DNA of 64,000 nt from Golubevia sp. BC0850 (taxonomy: Eukaryota > Basidiomycota > Exobasidiomycetes > Golubeviales > Golubeviaceae), in contig JAAVVG010000008.1 in NCBI GenBank assembly GCA_012976225.1, positions 62,001 through 126,000 on the forward strand, read 5' to 3'. Shown here one piece after another: positions 1-10,749 of this stretch (positions are counted from its first letter, which is position 1; every line of letters begins with the position of its first letter). The notes under the pieces are model-generated. The model worked only from the letters and a program-made list of their open reading frames with translations, made no database searches and was not told where the DNA came from. The translations under genes were made by a program, and so were the position numbers.

Positions 1-284
1 AGACGGAAAGTAGAGTGAAAGGTGAGGTGAAAGATTGAAAGAAAGCGAAGAAACTGAAACGAGGGCCCACTCACTAGAATCTCAGCCATTCTTCTGAAAT
101 GCTGCTCAGATATGAATGAGGAATATGTCTATCGACTTCTGAACTCAAAAGATGCCCATAAAGGAAGATGGGGAGAGAGAAGGAGGAAGAGGGAAATACA
201 GCCAGCAGCCACGTGAAGCTCACTGAGAAGGCTATCTTCACAAAAGTGAATCTTTCTGAGAACCATCTTCATTTCATTTTCACC

Positions 285-2510
285 ATGGCTGCTTCAACTT
301 CCACTTCAGCAGATCTTATCACAGTCTTAGATGAGGTCACTTTCCAGGAACAGGTCAGTAACCTTTCAGTCTCAGAGCCAGCTGGAAGATCAAGTCGGTG
401 AAGAGCAGGAAGAATCAAGAAGATCCAAAGAATCTTACCTCCTATCTCTCGTTCAAAAGACAAGAAAAGATCTAATCCAGTTACTTAGTCTTTCAAGATC
501 ATCGATGGTACTCGAAGCCAGCATCCAAACAGGCTCCCTCCGATCTGACCTTGTCCTTTCTCAATCTTCTTGTCCTACTCTCTCTTTAGGTACAAGAGTT
601 TGCTGCTTTCCTATCTCGTTCAAAACCAGAAACAGAAAGGGATGCCTACGTTGAACGATTCTCCACCTCAGCAGCAGAGGCTGAAGCTGAAGGAGCTGCA
701 CCAGAGAAGCAGCTTCAAGTCGTGGAAAGCATTGTTGGAGAGGTGAATGGAGCTGGAGAGGGAAGTGAAAGAGGTGAGTGAACGCTCATATGATCCATGA
801 GGATGGGCTCACGATCGCCGGATAAGTGGGATCGATTGAAGAGAGAAGATTGGATTGGCTTGGAACAAGCTGCTCGGATTGCTGCAGAAGGAAGACGCCT
901 TCTGAGGTTCACCTCCTTGATCAACATTGAGATCGGGATATCCAATTGGATCCCAGATCTTTCAATCCGATGCTTTAAGAATGGGTGATGCCAGTCGTTG
1001 AGCTACTCGAAGATCTGGAGATCGAAGTACTTTCTTCCTCCTCCTTGCCCTCAGCCTGCTCTCTATCCCACAGCACAGTAGCTGATCCTTACCTCCTTAC
1101 TTTCTTGGCTCCTTCTTCAAACTCTCTCATCATCAATCAGAAATCGAGGGAGCTTTCAACCTCTTGACTGCTCTAATCTTCAGTGTTTCTTCTGAAGAAT
1201 CCACCCGCACTCAACTTCTCTCAAAGGTCTGCTCTGCTGTCGGAAAGGAAGGTGTTCTAGAAAAGAGTGCCGTCAGATACAGAATGTAAGTCAATCCGAT
1301 CCCTCACTATTGCTCAGTAGGGGACTCTCCACTGACTGCCTGCTGCTTTCTCCTCTCTGCAGTCTTTCAAACATCTTCAACTCTCTACCTCCAAACTCCT
1401 CTTTCCGCCTTTCAGTCTTCACAAGTCTCCTAAACTTAGCAGCCTCAAACGATGAGCTAGATCTCCTATCCGATTCCTTCTCATCAATCTCAAGTTGGTT
1501 AGCTTCTTGGGATGTTTCTGCTTCTGAAAAGGCTAAATGTTTAGAAAACATTGCGGATAAATTGACTGCTGCAGATCAAGGAGTCAAAGCCTATGAATTC
1601 CAGTTACTTTTCCTTAGATTCATTAAAGCTCAAGATAATGATGAAGCTCTCATTAAGGCAGCTGCTAACAAGACTATTGCTGCTGCTCTTAGACTCTCGA
1701 ATGTCTTTGAGTTCGATGAGCTGATTCAAGTGGAGAACATTCAGAAATTGAAGGGAAGTCCGATTTATCAACTTTTAGAAATCTTTGTTGGAGGAAACTT
1801 CCAAGATTACCAGAAGTGGGAATCGAGCAACAAGGGAGAGTTGGAGAAATTGAGTGAGTTTCGAGAGTGAGCTCTTGGAAACTTTGGTCCGATTCGAGCT
1901 GCTCCCGATTTCACCAGCTGAACTCGCATTCGCATTTCTCACCTCCAAAACCCTCGCAGACCTTTCATCAGCAGCTCTTGACAAGAAAATTCGTCTTTTA
2001 GACTTAGCCAGTCTCTGTGCCCGAAGTTCCTCTGCTGAGGTTCCGTACAAGGAGATTGCTTCTACCCTTCAAATTGATGAATCTGAAGTCGAAATTTGGG
2101 TTATCGATGGTGAGTTCGAAGCCAAGTTTCAATCCAAACTCTTCTCGAACAAGGTCGTGCTCACGAATCTTTGCCTTGCCTTTCTTCCCTCTCAGTCATC
2201 CGTGCCGGTCTAGTTTCAGGAAAGCTATCACAAGTTTCTCAAATCTTCAGAGTCTATCGTTCTTCTCATCGTACTTTCGGTGATGAACAATGGCGTACTC
2301 TTGAGTCGAGATTGGTTCAATGGCAAGGAAGCATCAACAACATTCTAGCTGCTATCGCCAGTGAGTATATTTCCTGTCTTTCTCCCCATCGATCTTCAGA
2401 GAAACCGAATGAGTGATAAAGACTTGATCAGCTGACCCGTTCTCTACTCCAAATTCCCACTTTGTCCAGACTCGAAAGGAGGAGCTGAGCACAACGCGGT
2501 CACAGCTTGA
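285..2510 (+). CDS. eIF3 subunit M (PCI-domain translation initiation factor)
   Basis: Subunit of the eIF3 complex that helps load mRNA and initiator tRNA on the 40S ribosome. Proposed exons: 285-353, 590-773, 1141-1285, 1363-1853, 1918-2109, 2196-2360 and 2470-2510, giving 428 aa. An alternative acceptor before 1960 would remove 14 residues in frame. The ATG is in a CACC-ATG context. The middle ([22 protein letters not shown]) and the C-terminal PCI/winged-helix part ([14 protein letters not shown], then SSHRTFG..QW) follow the order seen in eIF3m, and the SxHRTFG-xxQW block is especially typical. Length is close to the roughly 375-450 aa of the family. The last exon codes only about 13 residues and is the least certain part. 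It lies head-to-tail with the P450 downstream. Confidence 0.88.
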
Positions 2511-2866
2511 TGATAGCCTTCGATTTTTCTCTTGATTCATCTAGACATTCACCAAAAATAAGAGCTATCTTGTAGCAATAGAGCTCTCCTTATCTATTCT
2601 CTCGCCCCTTCCCTTTCTTCCATTCCTCTTGCTCTTCTTCTCTCCCTGTCTTTCTTTGTATGTGTAGGCTGATTCTTTGCGAATTCTATAGTTGCTTGTG
2701 AATATGAGTTGTGAAGCTGATCATAGCGAGAAGGAGGAAATAAAGACTTGCTCGTACGTAGTCGCACTATAAAAGGAAATGCTCGTCGTCCGCTTAGAAG
2801 GAAACCGATGCTTCGACTCCTTCTTCTACCCCACTTCATGCAAATTCAATCCTGTCATCTTTCATC
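2511..2866. other. Intergenic region upstream of first P450
   Basis: Holds the 3' UTR of the eIF3m gene and the promoter of the P450. No supported ORF; the only clear element is a TATA box at 2769. Confidence 0.6.
2769..2775 (+). promoter_or_regulatory. TATA box of first P450 gene
   Basis: TATAAAA lies 92 bp before the proposed ATG at 2867, a position that fits a core promoter. The second P450 gene also has a TATA box, while most housekeeping genes here show none, which suggests regulated transcription of the P450s. Confidence 0.55.
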
Positions 2867-5528
2867 ATGAGCCTCAACAAAAGTCCAGATAACCCAATGG
2901 TGAAGAAGATCTCAGAGATGTTGGAGATCACTGGTCCACTCCTTCCACTCTGCCTCCTCAGTCTAGCGCTTCTAACAATCGTCTATCACGACAGAGCGCT
3001 GTTCACCAAGCCTCATAGGAAAGGTCTCTACGTTCCTCCAGCTTACCCTTTAGTTGGCAACACTATCCATCTAGTCAGAGATGGTGTCGAAGGTCAACTA
3101 GAAAGAGGTTTGGATGTGAGTATCATAATTCGCAAAAGTCGGAAATCTCGCAGGGACTCAAGAAGAGTTCTTGCTCAACTTCACTCCCTCTTTTTCTCCT
3201 GTCAGTATGCTCGTAAATCTCCTATCGGGTGCTTCAGGTAGTTAATCAACATGTCCACACTCGATTGATGCGTTGAACGTCTTCTGATCAGATCTTCGTC
3301 ACGGCCTTTCCTTTCTTCCTCGCCTTCCGCAGACAAACGGTTCTCGGGGTTGGCAGCATGCTCATCCTTTCTAGACCTGAGTACTTGGAGTGGATTCAAA
3401 AGACAAACTTCACCAACTATGACAAAGGGTACGCACAAAGTGAATTAGAAGTTTCGAAGAGTTCTGGATCTCGCATCTGACGTGTTCCCTTCTCTTCCTC
3501 TCGTTCAATACTCCTATCAGCTGGCTCTTCAGATCTCGATTTGCCGACCTTTTGGGTCTCAACGGCATTTTTGTGGCTGACGGCAAGGTCGTGAGTTCTC
3601 ACTTCTGATCTCTCTCTGTGCGGTTTCCTGAATCCTCTTCCCTCTCTTCCAATGTGCTTTCAGTGGTCTCACACCCGAAAAGTAACTTCAAACATCTTCA
3701 GCGCTTTCCAGTTCCGCACTTGGATCGAACACGTACTCCATGGAGAGTTGATTAATGTCGTTTCAATTCTTGACAAGACCGCTGCAAGAAAGGACAATCA
3801 GATCCTCTTGCCAGAGCTCTTCTTCAGATTCACCCTCTCCTCATTCTCCAAGATGGCTTTCACTACCGATGTCAAGTGTCTTACTGGAGATCCAAATTGT
3901 TTGACAGAGCCGGTTGAATTCGCCCACGCTTTTGATTTTGTGCAAGGTATGTCAAAATCAGTAAGACAACTCGACAAAAGGAATGGCTCTAACATTTTTT
4001 CTTCGTTTAAAATTTCACAGACGTCATCAACAAGCGCTTCGCTAACCCAGCTTGGGGAATCACTGAGCGCTTCACAAAGGAAGGAAAGGTGAGAGACCGA
4101 CTTTCCTGCAGCTTCTCACACATCTCGAAACACGCATTCCATTTTCGCTGATCCTTCTATCTTATTTCCTTCTTGGATCCTCGCAGCAAATGCGCGTCGC
4201 TGTGAAGCAGATTCGTGACTTCGCTCGTAACATCGTCAAGGAACGTGTCGGTGAAAGAATCGCTCTGAACAAAGGAGACAAGGCTGCTTTGGAAAAGAAA
4301 GAAAAGAAGGAGCTTGAGAAAGAGGGAAAAGATCTGCTGGATCTCTACATGGACCACACGTTAGATCATGAAGATTTGGCGACAGTGAGTAGGCCTGGGA
4401 GCGTCGGAGCGTCATTCTGTTGGGACTTTTCATCTCACGTCAAAATCCCTGTTCTTGTCTTCTCTTCGCTCTCTTAGGCTCTTCTCAATGCTTTGATAGC
4501 AGGAAGAGATACCACAGGTAAGAATCTCTGGGGTTTCAGCTTCTTTTCTGTTCTTCCTTTTGCTGACTGCCTCACGCTTCTCTATCGTCTACTCGCCCTC
4601 TTCCAGCTCAAACTCTTTCTTGGTTCTTCTACGAGATGCATATGCACCCTCAACACAAGGAATTCATTCTCAAAGAAGTCGAATCTGTCCTAGGATCTGG
4701 GTCCGATCGCAGGCTTGCCTACGAAGAAGTCAAGCAACTGCCATATCTCAATGCTTGCATCTCTGAAAGTATCAGACTTCATCCTCCAGTTCCAAGGTGA
4801 GATTCAGGCTTCTATTTCATCCCCTTGACCGAATGCAAAGTTTCGAGAACGAATCTTTCGACGCTCTGCCATTCTGACATTTCTCCTTCTCTTGGGTCCT
4901 CAGAAACGGAAAGGAAGCTGTCAAGGACGACATCATCATTCCTCAAGGCCCTAATCCAGACAACCTTCCACCAATACAAGTCTACAAAGGAGAACTAGTT
5001 GGCTGGTACGATTGGGCAATGGCAAGATTGCCTGAAGTGTGGGGTGAGGACGCTGAAGAGTACAACCCTTCTAGATTCCTTTCTAAGAACGAAGATGGCG
5101 AATGGCAGTACACTACTCCATCGCAGTGGATCTTCCATGTCTTCAATGCTGGTCAGTACCTTTTTTTCGAAGTCGAAGGAACACGCGCCGAAAAGAAGAG
5201 TTGCGGATTTCTTACTTTCCTTAAGTTTCCTAATCTCTTCAAATGAAACAGGTCCACGTATCTGCCTTGGAATGAACCTGGCATTGTACGAAGCCATGTC
5301 TCTGTGGTGCGTAAATTTGAGACGTCGAAGCAAACACCTCAACCTTTCTAACGACTCTGCTTACCCGCCCCCTGTTTCTTCTCACTCTAAAACAGCGCCA
5401 CCGTCATGCCCAAATATGACTTCAAATGGACTGAGAACCAGGCCGCTACTATTCCCTTAGGTTACCAGTCTTCCGTCACTTTACCTTGCACACCTTATTG
5501 CGTGGACGTGACTGTCAGAGACCACTGA
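2867..5528 (+). CDS. Cytochrome P450 monooxygenase (paralogue 1)
   Basis: Membrane-anchored haem monooxygenase; substrate unknown, but the sequence looks most like fungal alkane/fatty-acid-type P450s. Twelve exons: 2867-3115, 3206-3237, 3333-3428, 3521-3590, 3664-3946, 4021-4088, 4187-4384, 4478-4517, 4607-4796, 4904-5151, 5252-5306 and 5396-5528, giving 553 aa. Visible hallmarks are an N-terminal membrane segment (about residues 24-42), then a proline/glycine hinge (PPAYPLVGN), the I-helix AGRDTTAQT, the K-helix ESIR, and the haem loop FNAGPRICLG with the cysteine ligand. Exon 2 is a 32-nt microexon inferred from alignment to the paralogue at 47568-49881. ExxR and haem cysteine are intact, so the enzyme should be functional. 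Reductase partner is not in the window. Confidence 0.93.
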
Positions 5529-5774
5529 TCTTTCTGTCCTTTGCTCTCGCCGACCTTCCTGACTCGTTTCTTGCTTTGTGATACTCTATCCGATACGAAA
5601 CCACTAATGATACCACTCTTTGTAGCAAATCTCAAAGGGAGACGGATTGATTTGGGATAACTGATTAGAAGAAGAAGAGTTACAAGAATGGCAAAATCGA
5701 TTCATGGAGGGCAGGGGTGTAAAAAATAATATCGAGCTCCCCAAATCTTTCCCGTTACTGTTTTCCCTTCTCCT

Positions 5775-8015
5775 TCACTGCTGGAATAAAAGACTAGCAG
5801 CAATCTCCACATTTCCTCCCGCGGCATCTAAGAAAGTTACAGCCTGTTGAGGTGTAGCTCCTAGATCTGTAAGACTCTTGATAGATTCAGGAGGATGCTG
5901 AGATTGGGATTGAGGTTGAGATTGAGTGGAAGAGGATTGTTGAGGTTGAGAAGATGAAGCGGTTGCAGGAGGATGATTCCAAGACATTCCACTTCCCGGA
6001 ACTCCAGCAGAGGCAGACGCAACCGGACCAGCAAGAGATTGGCCAGATCCAGGAAAAGGTTCCGGCTGATTCTCTCTATTGGCAGTGTTTTGAGCAGCTT
6101 GAGCATTTTGTTGAGCTTCAGCACCACCACTTCCAGAGGCTTGGGCTTCAGGAACTGGATTTCCTTCAGCGTCGACAGCTCCTTCCATCATTCTTGCTTC
6201 GACTGGTAGCTCGTGTTCGTCTAAGAAACGAATCGTCTTGCCCTGAACGACCAGAGAGTTCTTGGAGAGATCGATGACCGCCTGGAAACGTTTCAGCATA
6301 TCCAAACCGAATAGAATCTCTACGTCGCGACCTTCCATGATTGTGAAGGAGCAAGGGAGGAAGAGGTCGTCTCCGAGACGGATCTGTGAAGAGTTGGAAT
6401 ACATTTCTGTGATCAGTTAAGCGTTTGATCGATCTTAGATTACCTTGTATCACTTACCTGTGCACTATGAACACGTCCTAGAATCTTTGCAGTTCCAACT
6501 CCACGAGCGATACCAGCAAAACGAGTGTCTAGAAGACGCATGATCCTATTTTGAGGGGTGAGGGGTGGGATAGTACAAAAATGGAGCTCGAGAGTCAGAT
6601 AAATTGCGTCTTGACCAAACCCCTATTAAAACTCAGATTTTGGACTCACCCGCAACGTTCCGCACAATCAGGGCTCACTGTTCAGACAATAGCAGAGAAA
6701 GGGAAGAAAGTGTGACTTTGAGTCAACATCCTACTTCTTTCTACCTCATCCCCTCGACTCAACTCACTGATAGTAGCCTGAGCACCAGAATCCACAAAAG
6801 CTTTGACAGGAATTCCATTCACTTGAGTCTCTACATAAAGCATTGTAACTCTACCAAAACTCTCAGGACTGTATTCCATCGCATGCTCCAGATTCTCCAT
6901 GACTCTCTCTTCTCTGATCGCCTCCTCTATCTTCCTTTGAGCATCAACATCGAATTCATCAGCCGCTGCTAGATCCATTTCAGCCTGCTGTCTAGCTCGT
7001 TGAGCTTCAGCTGCTGTTCTGGCTTGCTGGCTTAGGAGTCTAAAGAATTCGGCTGGAGAGGAAGAAACTGCTTCTGCGATGGCTGGATGAGTCTGCGAGT
7101 TAGGGAGGCAAGGGAAGAAGGATTGAACTTCAGTTCGAGTTCTACTTTCCATCAAAAATGAGAAAAGAAGATGACTACTTACTGAGCGCAGTTGGGCCAT
7201 CATTTGAGGGTTGTGCAAGAGCTGTTGTCGTAACTGCTCAGCTTGCTCTTCGGTCCTGAGAGCAGAATTGAAAGACACAAGATAATCAGAATGCGTCAGT
7301 CAAGGAGATTGTAAATACAATCCCACTTGTTCAATGATGTCCTTATCACCTCTCTTGCCACCTGCAATTCTTCTCTTCAGCTAACTCCTGTCCGATTCCC
7401 TCCCTCTCCTCTCATCTCTCAAGACTACTCACTGAGGTAAACCACCTCCGCCCCCACCTCTTCCAGCATTCATTCCACCTTGTCTAGCGCTCGATCCAGA
7501 GGGCTGGGTTTGAGCTTGTGGACGAGCTACGTGAGCTACTAGCAGATCATCATTTGAGATTCCGTAGGATGCGAGGGTACGCTTTGGATCTTCCAAAAGT
7601 ACAGAGTTGAAGTATAGAGCTTGTGAAGCAGCAGGGATATGGGACTGGGTCGCAAAGTGAGGAGGGCGTGAGAGGGAGAGGGGGGGGGGAAGGTTAGCTT
7701 GCTTTGGCAAAGGACAATGAATTGGAGAAGATTCTCTGTGGCATCTGGTGATCGACTAAGTCAGGTTCCTTCCAATCAAAATCTTTGTAGATTCCTCAGA
7801 ATGTTAGAGATCTGCTATCCTCCCTTTCATTGGATTTCCTCTTTCGATCTCTCCCTTGCCCCTCCATGTCTCCCTGCTGCTGACATTGGTCAGTGGACAT
7901 CTTTCTAGAATCTTATACTCACATCTTCTGCAAAGCAAGCTTTAAGATCCTCCACTGTCATTTCCGGACTGACTTCCACTTGGAAAGTGTCTTGTTCAGT
8001 TGCGATTGTTAACAT
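5775..8015 (-). CDS. DDI1: DDI1 ubiquitin-like / retroviral-type aspartic protease / UBA shuttle protein
   Basis: Proteasome shuttle and protease acting on ubiquitinated substrates. Exons on the minus strand: 8015-7923, 7644-7433, 7255-7183, 7092-6768, 6677-6650, 6545-6458 and 6383-5775, giving 475 aa. Domain order is diagnostic: an N-terminal ubiquitin-like fold ([15 protein letters not shown] onwards, about residues 1-75), a Q/A-rich helical linker with an [10 protein letters not shown] motif, a retroviral-type aspartic protease domain with the active-site signature FVDSGAQAT, then [11 protein letters not shown], and a C-terminal UBA of about 40 residues ending in ASLLFQQ. The catalytic Asp is present. 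The linker before the UBA (about residues 350-430) is low-complexity G/S/Q/A. Exon 5 is only 28 nt. It is convergent with the P450, with a 246-bp gap. Confidence 0.95.
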
Positions 8016-8579
8016 GATCGAGATTCGAAGGAGAAGCTGTGTCTCGTGTCTCTTGTCTCTTCTTTCAGTAGTCGTATTGAGGTTGAGGCGTGATTGATAT
8101 AGAGACTACTGATTTGAAGTACTGAATTTGCAGTTAGTTATAGAGCTTAGAGGAGTCGAGTATTGGAAGGTGGAAGAACCAGAAAGAACCTCTCTCTCGA
8201 AGCGATGAGATTTGAGAGTGCAACACTCCGCCTCGCCACGAGGATTTCATTCAATGTGATTTGCCTTACGAATTCTCTGGTTGTTTTATGTACAAGTCTA
8301 GACTACTGCAGATTCAAGAAGAAAAAAAAGACCCACAAGACCCAAGAAGACACGAGAGAGAGAATTGGAGAACGATGAGTAGGATGGGTAAAACAATAAA
8401 AGGGATAGACCGAAAGCTTGGGAGGAAGGAGTTGAGAATCGATCAGTTTGCTAGCCAAGGGCATAAAACCAATGCATCTAAGCGAGAGGTTGAACAGCTT
8501 AGGTGACTTGAAGATAAAGTCTCATCTGAGTAGCGATTTTGTTGGATTTGAAGATGTGATTTCAATTGAGATCTTCTCT
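8016..8579. other. Intergenic region between VTC1 3' end and DDI1
   Basis: DDI1 promoter plus the 3' flank of VTC1. Two overlapping short plus-strand ORFs (8163-8378, 8261-8506) have no recognisable content, and I see no other feature. Confidence 0.5.
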
Positions 8580-9755
8580 TTAAGCCTCCCATCTGAGGAT
8601 GAAGTTGACAATGACAGCAATTAGGAGCATGACTGAGAGCATGGTTGGTCCTGTGAGATAAAAGGAAGAGGAGAGTAGGGAACGAATTAATAGTTAAAAG
8701 TTAGTTCACACAGAAGGAAGAATGAATGACTTCGCTTTTGCTCTAATCCTCGTTATCCTTTTCGGGCACTCAGTTCATCAATAATCTAATTAGGATCAGA
8801 TGAACGTTGTGTTGTACCTTCTGCTGGCAGCACTTGGGGAAAGACTTCACTTGAGAGCTCTCTTCTCCAGCTTGAACCAGCAGGTCTCCTTCTTACCTCT
8901 ATGCGCTCTCTTCGAGCGCCTCTTTCCTCTTTCAGTAGGCCTTTACGAACGGCAGCTCGCTTCCTCTGAGCTCCAAGGTGAAATTCATAATCATTTCAGC
9001 TACTCCCATATCACGCCTATCACATGCCTTCCTCTCTATCTTTCATCTACAACCTCCGTCTTTAATCCTCGCTAACTTACCAAGACGATCATCATAAGGA
9101 CCAGTTCCCTTGTTCCTGATAGCAGATGCGCGCCAATGATATGTGACAAGAGCGTAAACCATAATGCACATAGCTATAAAAGTTCCAGAGTTTCAAGTGT
9201 GAGTGGTCGAGGATACGATAGACAGAGCACAAGTTGTAGAACATGGAAAAGAAAGCCACGGCGAGAAGGCAAGATCAGCTTTTGATTCCATTGCGTGGTA
9301 GATCAGAGGTTACTGTTGAGACTACTTGGGTCAAGCTCCCTTTCCCGATAGCTGCAAGACCTCCCCTTGCTCATCCGACCAATCCTCCTTTCAGCAGTTC
9401 TGGAAAGATGAGACTCACCTACGAAACTGAACATAGCAGCACTAATCCTTCCAATCTTGTCACCAAAGTTTAACAAACCGGCGGCTAGAGCTGAGAGGGT
9501 GACTGTGAAGTTCAACCATGATAGGACTGTAGGAACCAGGGAGACATTTGAATTGGAATCGTCAGTTCTCTTGTGCCCATTGCAACGATAGTTCTCAGTG
9601 AGAATCGAGTAAGAAATCTGTTAAAGATAGAGATGAGTAAAAGTTGAAGACGACTTACAGGTTCTTTCATTTGCGAAGAAGACCTTTGGTTCTACCCTGA
9701 CTGGAAGTGCGATTCTCTTTCCGGCAGTTCTCTGGAGAAGTGGCTGAGTGGACAT
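8580..9755 (-). CDS. VTC1: Vacuolar transporter chaperone subunit VTC1
   Basis: Small membrane subunit of the VTC polyphosphate polymerase complex of the vacuole. Exons: 9755-9659, 9526-9419, 9173-9081 and 8650-8580, giving 122 aa, against about 129 aa in budding yeast. The hallmark VTC block is clear: [20 protein letters not shown], then [23 protein letters not shown], a GPYDDRLGP loop, and a last membrane segment [12 protein letters not shown]. Three transmembrane segments are expected. ORF finding alone would miss most of it because every exon is under 110 nt. It is on the same strand as DDI1. Confidence 0.95.
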
Positions 9756-10749
9756 GCTTGCTGTTTTACTTGCTGGTCAAAAGAGTGAAAGTCTGAGGGA
9801 AGCAGGAGGAGAATTTGGAAGGATCGAAGGAGGTGGGAGAGAAGAGGCCTGGAGCGGAGTCTGCTCACGACTGCTGCACGTTGCGTCTCTTGGTGAAATC
9901 GTCTTTGGATCGCAACTTCTACGTAGGTTCTCTGGCTTCTCTGGGCGTTTAAGATCGTCTGTTGAACATAGAGAGAGCAAAACAGTGGCAGATTAGAGAT
10001 CCTCAGGGAAAATGGCAGACTAGAGATCCTCAGGGGAGGCCTAGTCTGCCACTTTGTTGCTCTCCCTCCCCTGAGGATCTCTAGTCTGCCCCTTTGTTGC
10101 TCTAACTTTCACAAATGCCAACCGCTTTTGCAATACCACTGAACTTCTGCAACCTCGGACTGATCATTACAGTGGGTATACACTTTCTGGACCTGGTAAC
10201 TATTTCAAACCGAGTAGTTCATTTCCAGTTGTTCTTTCTTTCCTTTTTCTCAGCAAGCCACGAATTTTCTCCATCTATCATTTCTGTTTCTTCTTCTTTC
10301 CTTCTTCTGAACTTTTTCTATTATGATTCTTCACCTTTTGCAAGTTTCTCCTTAATTCTCTGGAGGGAAAACAAAAACAAGAGGCCCGGTAAAGGAATTG
10401 AGAGGAGAGTTGTTATCGAAAATTCAGGGCTCTGATGGAAGATAGGAAGTATAGAGAGTGAACTCTTGAGAACTTTAAGGGGAAAATCTGGTGATTAAAT
10501 GTCAACGTTTGCTTCCGAAAAAAAGGTGGAAAGGGAGAAAGTAGGGTTCCGAGAAGCAGGAGGATCCACGAGATCGAAGCAAAAGCTAAGGCTAGGAGGC
10601 GATGTGGTTGTTGCAGAGTTCCCCATTTGAGATGATTTGTTGTCACAGAGCCTGAAGGAGAAGAGAAAAAGCCGGAGAGAAGATTGGAACGTGAGGTAAG
10701 AACTGCAGTAGCATCTTGGAAGATTCGAAAGGCGTTACTCGACTCACCT
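9756..10749. other. Intergenic region with complex inverted repeat
   Basis: About 1 kb between VTC1 and the first F-box copy. The part 9971-10103 is a compound inverted repeat (separate entry). Short ORFs at 10115-10435 (+) and 10413-10646 (-) have no recognisable content and no supporting splice pattern. Confidence 0.5.
9971..10103. repeat. Compound inverted repeat (26-bp perfect hairpin arms)
   Basis: The 26-bp stretch at 10014-10039 (GGCAGACTAGAGATCCTCAG...) is matched exactly in reverse complement at 10065-10090, with a 25-bp loop. A diverged partial unit precedes it (9971-10009), and a 23-bp unit (CTAGTCTGCC-A/C-CTTTGTTGCTCT) occurs at 10041-10063 and again at 10081-10103. The whole looks like about four copies of a ~40-bp unit, two in each orientation. 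No ORF or target-site duplication was evident. It could be a decayed MITE-like element or a hairpin-forming repeat. Confidence 0.75.

Noticed and set aside
10115-10435. 106-codon plus-strand ORF with hydrophobic content
   Set aside because: AT- and Phe/Ser-rich, no family, and no splice or promoter support; likely chance.
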